This document shows, piece after piece, positions 28,135-36,951 of a DNA stretch of 64,000 bases. Source of the DNA: Nitrosomonas sp. (GTDB lineage Bacteria; Pseudomonadota; Gammaproteobacteria; Burkholderiales; Nitrosomonadaceae); NCBI GenBank assembly GCA_019635215.1, contig JAHBZZ010000006.1, positions 1 to 64,000 of the forward strand, in the 5' to 3' direction. A program made the position numbers and the translations under genes. The number at the start of each line of letters is the position of its first letter. Position 1 is the stretch's first letter. The notes beneath the pieces are model-generated. The model did not search any database and was not told the origin of the DNA. It saw nothing but the letters and a program-made list of their open reading frames with translations.

Positions 28135-29001
28135 TCAATATCCTCTGACAATCTTCATCCACTCGTCGATATGATCATAAATACTGAGTGCCATCGAGGG
28201 ATCCTTTCTCCTGAGCGCCATTTGCAGCTCATTCAGTTCAGCCGTAAATTTTTTCACGGTATTTTCATCAATACCCGCATCATGCGCACCGTTCAAACGC
28301 GTTTGAACATACTTAAACGCGAAACGTGATTTTTCGTATTGCGCATTGTTCAAAAACGCCTTAGCCAGCGCTAAATTTTCTGAAATCGCCAGTATCGGAT
28401 TCTCGATTTCTTTTTCTTCGATCACTGCATGACTAAAAGCTGCTGCAAGTGTCTGCTGCGCTTTTTCATAATCTTTATGCTCAATCGACTGGAATGCGTT
28501 ATTAAGCGCAGCCTTGATATCATCAAGATTTATTGCAATTTTCAACTGCACCAGACCTACATCAGTTTCCTGCACATTGAGTTTTTTCAAATAATTAAAG
28601 ATATCTTCATAATCGCTGATCAATAACACATCGTCCACAACTGGCACGTAATGTTCCTTAACCCGAACATTTTTAGCATAATCAATCTTGCCGTAGTTAA
28701 AAGCCGTGTTAATTCTCGGCCCGGATAATTGTGATGCCAGGACAGCTTCGATAATTTGCGCTTTCTCAATCTGGTGTGTTGCATGACGAGGCAGTTTGAT
28801 CGCCAGGGCAAACCTGGCAAGATCGATATGCCCCATCATTTTATTCACCAATACCTGGGAATACTGAGGCTGTTCCTGATTCAACGATCCCGTTTTTTCC
28901 TTAATCACATCAGTTTCTGATTTTCCGGCCGCAAGAAAAATGCTCGGTTGCATCAAAATGAGCGCCAGAATTGATCCATAGATTAATGCTTTCTTACTCA
29001 T
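28135..29001 (-). CDS. YfdX-family periplasmic protein
   Basis: This 288-residue exported protein has a signal peptide at about 1-25 (ending IFLAAG) and a helical C-terminal domain rich in A--A/H-A--A patterns (HIDLARFALAIKLPRHATHQ, KAQQTLAAAFSHAV, NLALAKAFLNNAQYEKSRFAF). I assign it to the YfdX family by that pattern and size class. In E. coli yfdX belongs to the EvgAS acid-response regulon and its product binds ligands in the periplasm; nothing more specific is established. Its neighbours here are a two-component system and a bicarbonate permease, which would fit a pH or bicarbonate response. Confidence 0.6.
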   Translation of the reverse strand: MSKKALIYGSILALILMQPSIFLAAGKSETDVIKEKTGSLNQEQPQYSQVLVNKMMGHIDLARFALAIKLPRHATHQIEKAQIIEAVLASQLSGPRINTAFNYGKIDYAKNVRVKEHYVPVVDDVLLISDYEDIFNYLKKLNVQETDVGLVQLKIAINLDDIKAALNNAFQSIEHKDYEKAQQTLAAAFSHAVIEEKEIENPILAISENLALAKAFLNNAQYEKSRFAFKYVQTRLNGAHDAGIDENTVKKFTAELNELQMALRRKDPSMALSIYDHIDEWMKIVRGY

Positions 29002-29321
29002 ATCATTTCTCCAAGTTGTTTAAAGTTTGCGCGCCATAAATAGGTTTAATCACTGAGCGCAGTGAATACTCTACGGCGGCATATATCAATACCCGGTCAA
29101 AACGATGTTAAATATTGATTAAAATATAGTTTTGATGAAAAATCGCACTGGAGACACATACCCAGCAATTTCTCAACTGCATATCCGGCACATCATTTAC
29201 AAAAATAATGCAGCGCCAGAAATACAGGGTCAGCATGTAACCGTGTATCGGGCGCCGGGATTGTGAAAAAATCGCGAAAGTCGCGCTAATAGGAAATGGA
29301 ATCAAGTCGCCTTGTTTTCTT
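29002..29321. other. Upstream flank of the YfdX-like gene
   Basis: 320 bases of non-coding DNA that must contain the YfdX-gene promoter. No clear boxes or conserved motifs are visible. Confidence 0.4.
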
Positions 29322-29465
29322 AGAATCTGTTCAAGATCTCGATTAAGGGATGCAGTACAGGGCAAAATCGGATGACGCAAGCAAAGCGCAGCATGCACTA
29401 AGCATGTGCGTATTTTGAGTTTGATCTTAACGCAGCAATGCGCCTTTCAGTGGGATATCGACAAG
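29322..29465. repeat. Palindromic dispersed repeat, copy 2
   Basis: The left end AGAATCTGTTCAAGATCTCG differs by one base from copy 1. The interior (GACGCAAGCAAAGCGCAGC, GCATGCACTAAGCATGTGCG) matches it closely. The right terminal arm is degenerate after GATATCG, so this copy has lost full terminal symmetry. Its orientation is opposite to copy 1. Confidence 0.75.
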
Positions 29466-29831
29466 TGCTTGCTTTTAACACTCAGCGTACGGGTTTTATT
29501 GTGCAGTCATCCAGTCCCGCATGAACAGGCCGTTGAAGCCTTTCAATTGATTTTCAAGCGTGCCCCTGCAGTCAGAAGCCCTTTTTCTTATGATGAAACG
29601 GGATTTCGCAAAAACTCTGCACATTAATACAATAGTGGCTAGCTCGAATCCGAATATGCGCCGATACTGATTGCAGCTTTATCGGATCCGGGCTGACACT
29701 TTGCCAGTCTGGCAAAAAATGATGAATACCTTTTGTTTTTTCATGCGGCCGGTAAGGCGAGTTTGCCCGTTCCATATTCTTTCCCGCCTTACCTCAAGCA
29801 ATCAGCTGCCTGAAAATTAATCCAGGAGCAC
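29466..29831. other. Spacer downstream of the bicarbonate permease gene
   Basis: 366 bases with small ORFs only, none convincing. No terminator with a clear T-run was found. An SbtB-like PII gene, the usual partner of sbtA, is not present here. Confidence 0.4.
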
Positions 29832-30950
29832 TTACACCGCCGGTATCAACGTAGTCAGTGCTGTGGAGAACAAAATGTAGAGTGGAATACCTATGGTCAC
29901 GTTATAGGTAAACGTCAACCCAAGCGAGGCCGCCAGTGGCAAAGTGGGACTCGCTTCAGGTATTGCCATGCGCTGTACGGCTGGAACAGCGATATACGAA
30001 GCCGCACCACACAATACCGCAAAAAGTACATAGGTTCCAATCTCAAGCGGATGGCCAATCGCCATACTATACATATGGGCGACAAGTATTCCAAAGGTCG
30101 CAAAGATATTGGGTGCAACGACACCAAATGCCACGAAACCCGGTCCGCCAAGCTTCAGATCTTTAAGGCGCGAACAGGCTGTTATCCCCATTTCCAACAG
30201 GAAGAGGGACAAAACGCCTTGAAACAGTACGATAAAGAATTGATCATTTGCTTCAGTCACTTTTACGCCCTGCAGTCTGGAGATAAATCCAATCAAAATA
30301 CCGCCAAACAACAGAAACAAACCGGGATTGAAGAAAATCTCATGCAATACCTTTTTACTGAAGACACCACCGTTTCCGTTATCGCCATTTACCTTAACGG
30401 CGGCAGGATTGTAACCCGGCTCTCCAGGCAAATTACCCGCTTCATCCATTTTCCCCGAATGGCGTGCCTTTGAAACCAGATAAAGCGCAACGAGACAACC
30501 CGGAATTTCCATGACGGCAAGCATCACCGGCATATAGGCGGCAAACGCAATATTGGCGGCAACCAGCACACCGACACACGTGACAAACGTACCTGCCGAA
30601 TCCGAACCGTAGTAACCTGCTACAGTTGCAGCGTCAATTTTCCGTAAACGCGTCATTCGCCGTAGCGCCTGATACGCCATTAATGCGATAATGGTATTTG
30701 TTACAAAACCGATCGCCATAAATCCCAGAGCCAGTTGAAAATCGTCCGCAGTCAGCTCCGCAAGCTCTTCGCCACCATGCCAGCCAATCGCGATAAGCAG
30801 ATAAATCGTTATGCCTTTATAGAGCGCGGGAGGAAATTCCAGCGGCACTTTCAACAAGGGAATCAAGAACCCCAGGTAAAAAAACAATAACAATGGTTTG
30901 AACAAGTTATTCATGAAATTGGTGATAAATTCCTCTAACATTTGAGTCAC
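29832..30950 (-). CDS. SbtA-like sodium-dependent bicarbonate permease
   Basis: This 372-residue polytopic protein (about ten helices in two inverted halves) is of the DUF897/SbtA family, whose cyanobacterial founder imports bicarbonate with Na+. Typical segments are AGYYGSDSAGTFVTCVGVL in the first half and AVLCGAASYIAVPAVQRMAIPEASPTLPLAASLGLTF at the end. A hydrophilic loop (about 165-205, GNLPGEPGYNPAAVKVNGDN) separates the halves. In an autotroph it would feed inorganic carbon to CO2 fixation. The regulatory PII-like SbtB gene is absent from the neighbourhood. Confidence 0.85.
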   Translation of the reverse strand: MTQMLEEFITNFMNNLFKPLLLFFYLGFLIPLLKVPLEFPPALYKGITIYLLIAIGWHGGEELAELTADDFQLALGFMAIGFVTNTIIALMAYQALRRMTRLRKIDAATVAGYYGSDSAGTFVTCVGVLVAANIAFAAYMPVMLAVMEIPGCLVALYLVSKARHSGKMDEAGNLPGEPGYNPAAVKVNGDNGNGGVFSKKVLHEIFFNPGLFLLFGGILIGFISRLQGVKVTEANDQFFIVLFQGVLSLFLLEMGITACSRLKDLKLGGPGFVAFGVVAPNIFATFGILVAHMYSMAIGHPLEIGTYVLFAVLCGAASYIAVPAVQRMAIPEASPTLPLAASLGLTFTYNVTIGIPLYILFSTALTTLIPAV

Positions 30951-31367
30951 TCCTTATGCTAACGTTATGCTAAATTTTTGATCCGAAGAACCGGATTGAG
31001 AAATCGCAAAAGCGCCAAGGACCAAAAAAATGTGCATCGAGCTCATGGTGAATTTTGATTAGATAACGGTTTTGGCGCTATTGCGTTTTCCTACTTTGCA
31101 TACTAATAATGCACATATCAGGAAAGCGTTAATCCCCTGTTAAACAAATGTTAAAAACAAATTTAAAAGTGATTTCGCATCGCACATATTGAAAATTACT
31201 GGTTGGATTCCTAAAATAAATGCGTTAAAAATAGGAATTTTTGACAGATTCGGATCGATTGATTCAATTACTCTGAATGCCATTCTTCTAAAGAAATTAC
31301 CCATAAAAACATGGCAATAGCCAATAAAACCGTTCAGCGTCTTAAAACAAAAACATAAGGAACCCTT
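30951..31367. other. Upstream region of the bicarbonate permease gene
   Basis: AT-rich, non-coding. It carries the tandem TGTTAA boxes described separately. A stretch with several TTAAAA/ATAAAA runs suggests promoter DNA, but no single -35/-10 pair stands out. Confidence 0.5.
31138..31168. promoter_or_regulatory. Tandem 11-base TGTTAA boxes upstream of the bicarbonate permease
   Basis: TGTTAAACAAA then TGTTAAAAACA repeat with an 11-base period, followed by a third weaker AATTTAAAAG unit. An 11-base period is typical of OmpR/PhoB-class regulators. The same TGTTAA core occurs ahead of the nearby response-regulator gene. The distance to the permease start is about 190 bases. Confidence 0.35.
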
Positions 31368-31574
31368 AGAACCTGTTCAAGATTTCAATCAAGAGGTGTA
31401 ATGCAAGGCAAAATTGAACGACGCAAGCAAAGCGCAGCGAACGGCCGTAAGGCTGGCCCGTAGGGCGAGGCGCTTGCGCCGAGTAAAAAGCGGAACATAC
31501 TTAAAGTATGTGAGCATTTTGAGTTCGATTTTAACGCCGCAATGCGCTCTTCAGTGATATCTTGAACAGGTTCT
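31368..31574. repeat. Palindromic dispersed repeat, copy 3
   Basis: This 207-bp element is bounded by AGAACCTGTTCAAGAT and its complement ATCTTGAACAGGTTCT. The core matches copies 1, 2, 4 and 5. It contains an extra GC-rich segment of about 50 bases (GGCCGTAAGGCTGGCCCGTA) that is missing in the others. It ends 22 bases before the GAF-GGDEF-EAL gene and therefore forms most of its upstream region. Confidence 0.85.
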
Positions 31575-31596
31575 TACAATACCGAGGTAAGAATGT

Positions 31597-33534
31597 ATGA
31601 CATACCCTGCCGACGAATCAAATAAAGACAGCTCGAATTCAGTGCTAAAGAATGAACAATTACTCACAATCATCGAGCGCGTCACCTGTGCCCTCAGAAC
31701 CTTGAGTGCTGGCAATCATACTTTATTGCATGCCACGGACGAGCAAGAATTGCTGCATGATATGTGCCAGGTTGTCGTGGAAAAAGGTGGTTACCGTATA
31801 GCTAGCGTCGCATATGCAGAGCACGATCAAGACAAGAGTCTCCGCTGGATGGCAAGTATCGGCGTAGATAAAGCATTTCTGGAAGCGCTGCATTACACTT
31901 GGTCCGATACAAAAATGGGGCGTTCCGCGGCAGCTACTGCGATCCGTACAGGCGAGCCGTGTGTGGGCAGGAACATTCTCACAGATCCTGTCTATACCAC
32001 GCCTGCTTATGCTCCCCTGCGCGAGAATGCAATCAAGTTCGGCTATGCCGCAGTTACCGCCTTTCCCCTGCGCGTGAATAAACAAGTGCTCGGTGCTTTG
32101 GTCATGGGTGCGATCGAACCTGATGCTTTTGATGAAGAAGAAGTCAAATTACTCAGTGAATTGGCTGATGACTTGGCTTATGGCATTTCCAATCTGCGCA
32201 TGCGTGCTGAGCATCAGGCCGCCGAAGCGACCATTGTGCGACTGGCTTATTATGATCCTTTGACCGAATTGCCCAATCGCACGCTTATGCTTGAGCACCT
32301 GCAAAATGCGATTCAAACTGCAAAACATCACCACCACGCACTCGCTGTCCTGCATCTGAATGTCATCCGCTTGCGTGGAATCAATCAAATCTTAGGCTAT
32401 CGCTCGGGTGATCAATTGCTGCAGCAACTGGCTCAGCGTTTGATGCAGACCCTGAAAGAAAGTGAGTTTCTGGCGCGCGTGGGGGAAGGCGAGTTTGCCT
32501 TGCTCTTACCCAGAGGGGGAGCGGATTGTGCCATTCAAGCTGCACAACGGCTGGCCAATGCCTTGCATGACTCCGTGGAAGTGGCCGGCCTGATGGTCGA
32601 TCCGCGCGTCAGTATAGGTATTGCCCTCTATCCTGATCATGCCACTGAAGCGGATACCTTGTTGCGACGTGCCAATGCCGCTACTAATGATGTCTGTCCT
32701 GCTCGAGGCGGCTATGCCTTATACACGGGGGGGAAGGAACAAGAATGCACCCGGCGTATTTCATTGATGGGAGATTTTCGTCAAGCAATCGAACAAAATG
32801 AATTATTACTGTACTGCCAGCCTAAGGTCGACATTGCTTCGCAGCACGTGTGTGGCGCAGAAGCCTTAGTGCGTTGGCAGCATCCTGTGCATGGCATGTT
32901 ATCGACCATCGAATTCATCAAACTCGCTGAGAATGCCGGCTTAATTACGCCTTTGACATACTGGATGCTCGATGCGGTTTTCAGCCAAAGTTATGCCTGG
33001 CATGAAATGGGGATAGCGCAAGCTTTGTCAGTGAATTTATCCGCACATGATTTGTACGATCCCATGCTCGTCGACCGTATTCAAGGTTTATTTTCCACTT
33101 GGAATGTAGATCCGGAGCTGATTCAGTTTGAATTGACCGAGAGTATGCTGATGGAAGAACCATCGGTTGCATTAGAGACATTAACCAAATTAAAGAACCT
33201 CGGAACCCGGTTATTCATCGATGATTTTGGCACGGGATACTCGAGCTTGAGTTATTTGCAAAAGCTACCGGTAGATTCAATCAAGATTGATCAGTCATTT
33301 GTCATGCCAATGGCGGCAAACAATGATTCAGCTGTGATTGTGCGCTCGACCATTGAACTTGGACATAATCTGGATTTGGAAGTGGTGGCGGAAGGGGTGA
33401 ACAGCCAGGCTGTATGGGATCTTCTGGCAACATTGGAGTGCGATGTGGCGCAAGGATATTGGGTGAGCATGCCGATGCCGGTAGAGCAATTCAGCAGTTG
33501 GGAAAGTGAATGGAGACGTTTGACGAAAGGTTAA
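31597..33534 (+). CDS. GAF-GGDEF-EAL cyclic-di-GMP protein
   Basis: This 645-residue cytoplasmic protein combines a GAF sensor (about 45-205), a GGDEF domain (about 215-385) and an EAL domain (about 395-640). In the GGDEF domain the signature is GEGEF (RVGEGEFALLLP), which departs from GGDEF/GGEEF, so cyclase activity is doubtful. The EAL domain keeps its metal and catalytic residues: GAEALVRW, SVNLS, FELTES, DDFGTGYSSL, IKID and VAEGV. It therefore looks like an active c-di-GMP phosphodiesterase with a possibly regulatory GGDEF. It is the only rightward gene in the inserted block. Confidence 0.92.
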   Translation: MTYPADESNKDSSNSVLKNEQLLTIIERVTCALRTLSAGNHTLLHATDEQELLHDMCQVVVEKGGYRIASVAYAEHDQDKSLRWMASIGVDKAFLEALHYTWSDTKMGRSAAATAIRTGEPCVGRNILTDPVYTTPAYAPLRENAIKFGYAAVTAFPLRVNKQVLGALVMGAIEPDAFDEEEVKLLSELADDLAYGISNLRMRAEHQAAEATIVRLAYYDPLTELPNRTLMLEHLQNAIQTAKHHHHALAVLHLNVIRLRGINQILGYRSGDQLLQQLAQRLMQTLKESEFLARVGEGEFALLLPRGGADCAIQAAQRLANALHDSVEVAGLMVDPRVSIGIALYPDHATEADTLLRRANAATNDVCPARGGYALYTGGKEQECTRRISLMGDFRQAIEQNELLLYCQPKVDIASQHVCGAEALVRWQHPVHGMLSTIEFIKLAENAGLITPLTYWMLDAVFSQSYAWHEMGIAQALSVNLSAHDLYDPMLVDRIQGLFSTWNVDPELIQFELTESMLMEEPSVALETLTKLKNLGTRLFIDDFGTGYSSLSYLQKLPVDSIKIDQSFVMPMAANNDSAVIVRSTIELGHNLDLEVVAEGVNSQAVWDLLATLECDVAQGYWVSMPMPVEQFSSWESEWRRLTKG

Positions 33535-33692
33535 TCACAGTACGTTAGGTTCCTATATCAAGGAAGGTAGCGCTACTCCGGCATTATTTCTGAATAGATA
33601 AAATAGAGGCATTATGAATGCCACTATCAATAGATTATCCAGAAAAATCGGGATTGGAATATTTTATCTGCGTATATCCTGGCACTTAGTTT

Positions 33693-34598
33693 TCAAACGT
33701 AATGGCGCATCAGATCGACAAAAACGTCTTCAAGATCAGGTTGCTGCAATTGCATCTCAAGAATCTGAATATGCGCCTGGCGTAACTCGGCAAGCACAGA
33801 TTCAATCTGCGCATACGCGTCGATTTTCAATTCGTGAAAACCATTGTGGCACCCGGTTTGTTTTTCCTGCACCGCCACAGGCAATTGATCCGGCTGCAGG
33901 CGCAGGCGCAGCGTATAACCTGTTGTCATGACGGCAATCAGTTGCTGCATACTGTTCAGCGCGATGATTCTACCCTGCTTCAGCATCGCCACACGGCTGC
34001 ACAATGCCTCGGCTTCTTCCAGATAATGCGTTGTCAATACAATTGTATGACCTGCCTGATTGAGCTGCCGGATAAACTCCCAGAGCGATTGGCGCAGCTC
34101 CACATCCACACCTGCTGTCGGCTCATCCAGAATGATGACCGGCGGTTTGTGTACCAATGCCTGCGCCACCATGACACGCCGTTTCATACCGCCGGACAGC
34201 GCACGCATATTGACATCCGCTTTATCGGCCAGGTCAAGCCGTTCGATAATTTCATGAATCCAGGCGCCGTTTCCGCGAATACCGTAATATCCCGACTGAA
34301 TCTCAAGCGCCTCACGAACGGTAAAGAACGGATCAAAAACAAGCTCCTGCGGCACCACACCCAGCAGTCTGCGTGCCTGCCGATAGTGATGAACCACATG
34401 CTGCCCCATGATATGAACAGAACCACTATCGGCAATGGTCAGCCCGGCAATGACATTGATCAGCGTGGTTTTACCGGCGCCATTAGGTCCCAGCAGGGCA
34501 AAAAACTCACCCTCCTGAATTTCCAGTCCGACATGATCAAGCGCACAGACCGGGCCAAAACATTTACACACTTGGTTGACTTCGATTGCGGCTGTCAT
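33693..34598 (-). CDS. ABC transporter ATP-binding protein (YadG-like)
   Basis: This 301-residue ABC ATPase has Walker A GPNGAGKT, signature LSGGMKRR, Walker B VIILDEPTAGVD and H-loop TTHYLEEAE. A C-terminal DrrA/CcmA-type extension ends LEDVFVDLMRHYV, as in ABC-2 exporters. It follows mlaB by 47 bases and probably extends the mla operon. Its expected permease partner lies at 22574-23329, separated by the inserted block. The substrate is not known. Confidence 0.93.
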   Translation of the reverse strand: MTAAIEVNQVCKCFGPVCALDHVGLEIQEGEFFALLGPNGAGKTTLINVIAGLTIADSGSVHIMGQHVVHHYRQARRLLGVVPQELVFDPFFTVREALEIQSGYYGIRGNGAWIHEIIERLDLADKADVNMRALSGGMKRRVMVAQALVHKPPVIILDEPTAGVDVELRQSLWEFIRQLNQAGHTIVLTTHYLEEAEALCSRVAMLKQGRIIALNSMQQLIAVMTTGYTLRLRLQPDQLPVAVQEKQTGCHNGFHELKIDAYAQIESVLAELRQAHIQILEMQLQQPDLEDVFVDLMRHYV

Positions 34599-34645
34599 TG
34601 ATGAAACCAGGTAAAACGAAACGGTACAGACAATGGATCAGTGGA

Positions 34646-34951
34646 TCAGGAGGGTACAGATGAATGATCCGGTGAGGAAGTTAATAGCGATGTCACGCCA
34701 TAAAGCTGCATCAGGCTCGCAAGACTTTCCGGAAAATGCACGAATTCCAGCCGGCAACCTTTCCGGTCAGCCACACGCTGCCACTCAAACAACATACTGA
34801 TAGCGGTTGAATCCACCTCGGTGATTTTTTGCAGATCGACCTGCAGCGCGTTGCTATCGAGCAGTCCAATACCCTGACGCGTCAAACCGGCGACATTGCG
34901 AAGTGTCACCCCGCCTTCTACAACAAGCGTATTGCCATCGCGGTATATCAT
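34646..34951 (-). CDS. mlaB: STAS-domain protein MlaB
   Basis: This 101-residue STAS protein binds and stabilises the MlaF ATPase in the inner-membrane MlaFEDB complex that shuttles phospholipids. The core STAS pattern is visible in LQVDLQKITEVDSTAISMLFEWQRV, with the conserved VDS-T loop. It is the last recognisable Mla gene before the YadG-type ATPase. The length is typical. Confidence 0.85.
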   Translation of the reverse strand: MIYRDGNTLVVEGGVTLRNVAGLTRQGIGLLDSNALQVDLQKITEVDSTAISMLFEWQRVADRKGCRLEFVHFPESLASLMQLYGVTSLLTSSPDHSSVPS

Positions 34952-34992
34952 GCCGTTTCTCTGTGCGCGGTTCGTCGATGAAAATGCACTGC

Positions 34993-35622
34993 CTATTTAC
35001 CTTCCAAAGAACGATTCTTATCCGCCAAGGTTTTGATCAATCCATCAACGCCGCCCCTGCGGATCTGGCTGCTGAACGAACCGCGATAATTCGTCACCAG
35101 GCTGACGCCAGCAACCGTTACATCATAGACTTTCCAGCCATCCGGGCTCTTTTCCATACTGTAATCGATTGGAACAGGCTCTCTGCCCTGCTTCTGAAAG
35201 ACAATCGTCCTGACCGTCGTATCGCTTTTGTCACCAAGATTCGCAACCGGATTAACCTTGACGGTTTCATCACGGTAAGTCGTCAATGCATTCGAATAGG
35301 TTCTGATCAACAGCGTTCTGAATTCGTTTACAATCGTCTGCTGTTGTTCAGTTGTCGCGTCAGACCAGTGCTTCCCCATGGCCAGCCGCGTCATGCGGTT
35401 AAAGTCAAAATGCGGCAGAACCTTGATTTCGATCAGATCCAGCATTTTTTCCTTGTCGCCATTTCTAAGCGCCTCATCCTGCTTAATAATGTCAAGCACT
35501 TCACGCACAGTTTTGTCGACCAGCCGATCAGGCGCCATTTCTATCGCCCATGCCGGAAGCACAAGCAATTGCGCTATCAATAAAGCAACCCAGAAAGTCA
35601 TCACACGCGCACATCTTTTCAT
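34993..35622 (-). CDS. mlaC: Periplasmic phospholipid-binding protein MlaC
   Basis: This 209-residue exported protein has a signal peptide ending LLVLPAWA (about 1-26) and the MlaC/Ttg2 fold: MTRLAMGKHWSDATTEQQQT, FRTLLIRTYSNALTTYRDE, WKVYDVTVAGVSLVTNYRGS, and a final IRRGGVDGLIKTLADKN. MlaC carries phospholipids between the outer-membrane MlaA complex and the inner-membrane MlaFEDB complex. It follows mlaD by 63 bases. mlaA, present inside this operon in some relatives, is absent here. Confidence 0.93.
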   Translation of the reverse strand: MKRCARVMTFWVALLIAQLLVLPAWAIEMAPDRLVDKTVREVLDIIKQDEALRNGDKEKMLDLIEIKVLPHFDFNRMTRLAMGKHWSDATTEQQQTIVNEFRTLLIRTYSNALTTYRDETVKVNPVANLGDKSDTTVRTIVFQKQGREPVPIDYSMEKSPDGWKVYDVTVAGVSLVTNYRGSFSSQIRRGGVDGLIKTLADKNRSLEGK

Positions 35623-35685
35623 TGTTCCCTCACTTCTTCATTCAGAGATTGAATAAACCTATTTGATTAAAAAACGATTCATCAA

Positions 35686-36156
35686 CTAAAAGTCGTTATC
35701 TTCCGATGCTTTGTCGAACAAAAAGCGCCCGATCATTTCTTCCAGCACCATGGCGGAATTGGTTTTCATTATTGTATCACCTTCCTTGAGCATCACTTCA
35801 TCGCCCCCCGCCGCGAGCCCGATATATTGTTCCCCCAATAACCCGGCCGTCAATATACTGGCAAACGTGTCCTTGGGAAATTGATAACGGCTGTCAATAT
35901 TCATTGTCACGATCGCATCATACGTCCGGGTGCTGAATTGAATATCGGCTACGCGACCCACCACCACCCCCGAACTTTTAACCGGTGCTCTGACTTTGAG
36001 ACCGCCGATATTGTCAAAATTACCTTTAATGACATAGCTCTCAGTGATGCCATACGTATTCAGATTGCCCACTTTCAGACTCAAGAACATCAATGCGGCA
36101 ATACCGGTGATTACAAATAATCCTACCCAGAAATCCAATGTCCTGCGTTGCATCAA
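35686..36156 (-). CDS. mlaD: MCE-domain lipid transport protein MlaD
   Basis: This 156-residue protein has one N-terminal helix (LDFWVGLFVITGIAALMFLS) and a single MCE domain (about 38-115: YVIKGNFDNIGGLKVRAPVK, then VVGRVADI). A hydrophobic C-terminal helix (NSAMVLEEMIGRFLF) forms the central lipid channel of the hexamer. The start abuts the mlaE stop without a gap. It is the periplasmic part of the phospholipid transporter. Confidence 0.94.
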   Translation of the reverse strand: MMQRRTLDFWVGLFVITGIAALMFLSLKVGNLNTYGITESYVIKGNFDNIGGLKVRAPVKSSGVVVGRVADIQFSTRTYDAIVTMNIDSRYQFPKDTFASILTAGLLGEQYIGLAAGGDEVMLKEGDTIMKTNSAMVLEEMIGRFLFDKASEDNDF

Positions 36157-36951
36157 CTATATTCCTCTAAACATGAAAGCCGTCAGGATAAAATCAAGCC
36201 CCAGTATCACCAGCGAAGAAGTCACCACAGTGCGCGTTGTTGCGCCTGATACGCCTTCAGCTGTCGGTGGTGAGTCATATCCCTCAAATACAGCGATAGC
36301 GGTTACCGCCACGCCAAAAAAACAACTTTTAATAAAACCGTTGAGTATGTCAATTCTGAAATCAACGTTACTTTGCATCTGTGACCAGAATGAACCGGCA
36401 TCCACACCGATAAAGACGACAGCAACAAGATAGCCGCCGAGCACGCCCATTACCGAAAAAATCGCCGCCAGAAACGGCATGGAAATCACACCCGCCCAGA
36501 AACGCGGCGCCACGACGCGCGCAACCGGATCGACGGCCATCATGCCCATTGCAGCCAGTTGTTCAGTCGCCTTCATCAGGCCGATCTCGGCGGTAATCGC
36601 CGAGCCCGCACGGCTGGCGAACAACAGCGCGGCGACCACCGGCCCGAGTTCGCGTACTAACGACAAGGCAACCAGCGTTCCGACAGCCGATTCAGAGCCA
36701 TATTTCTGCAGCGTTTCATAACCCTGTAACCCCAGCACCATGCCGACAAAAAGCCCCGACACAACAATGATAATGAGCGACAAAACACCGACATAGTAGA
36801 GTTCGCGGATAACCAGGCCAAAGCGCCGGAAACTGGTGCCGGATTTGAGCAGCACCAACAGAAAAAATCGCGTGGCATGTCCCAGCTGCCAGATGCCTTC
36901 GATAGTGCGATGACCGACGCCGCGAATACTGGCGGCAAGATGTTTAAACAA
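36157..36951 (-). CDS. mlaE: Lipid ABC transporter permease MlaE
   Basis: This 264-residue permease of the MlaE/Ttg2B family has five to six helices, with the family motifs LYYVGVLSLIIIVVSGLFVG, LVRELGPVVAALLFASRAGS, and EIGLMKATEQLAAMGMMAVD. The fold places a phospholipid path under the MlaD hexamer. Its start overlaps mlaF by 8 bases. Order and spacing are as in other mlaFEDCB operons. Confidence 0.95.
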   Translation of the reverse strand: MFKHLAASIRGVGHRTIEGIWQLGHATRFFLLVLLKSGTSFRRFGLVIRELYYVGVLSLIIIVVSGLFVGMVLGLQGYETLQKYGSESAVGTLVALSLVRELGPVVAALLFASRAGSAITAEIGLMKATEQLAAMGMMAVDPVARVVAPRFWAGVISMPFLAAIFSVMGVLGGYLVAVVFIGVDAGSFWSQMQSNVDFRIDILNGFIKSCFFGVAVTAIAVFEGYDSPPTAEGVSGATTRTVVTSSLVILGLDFILTAFMFRGI

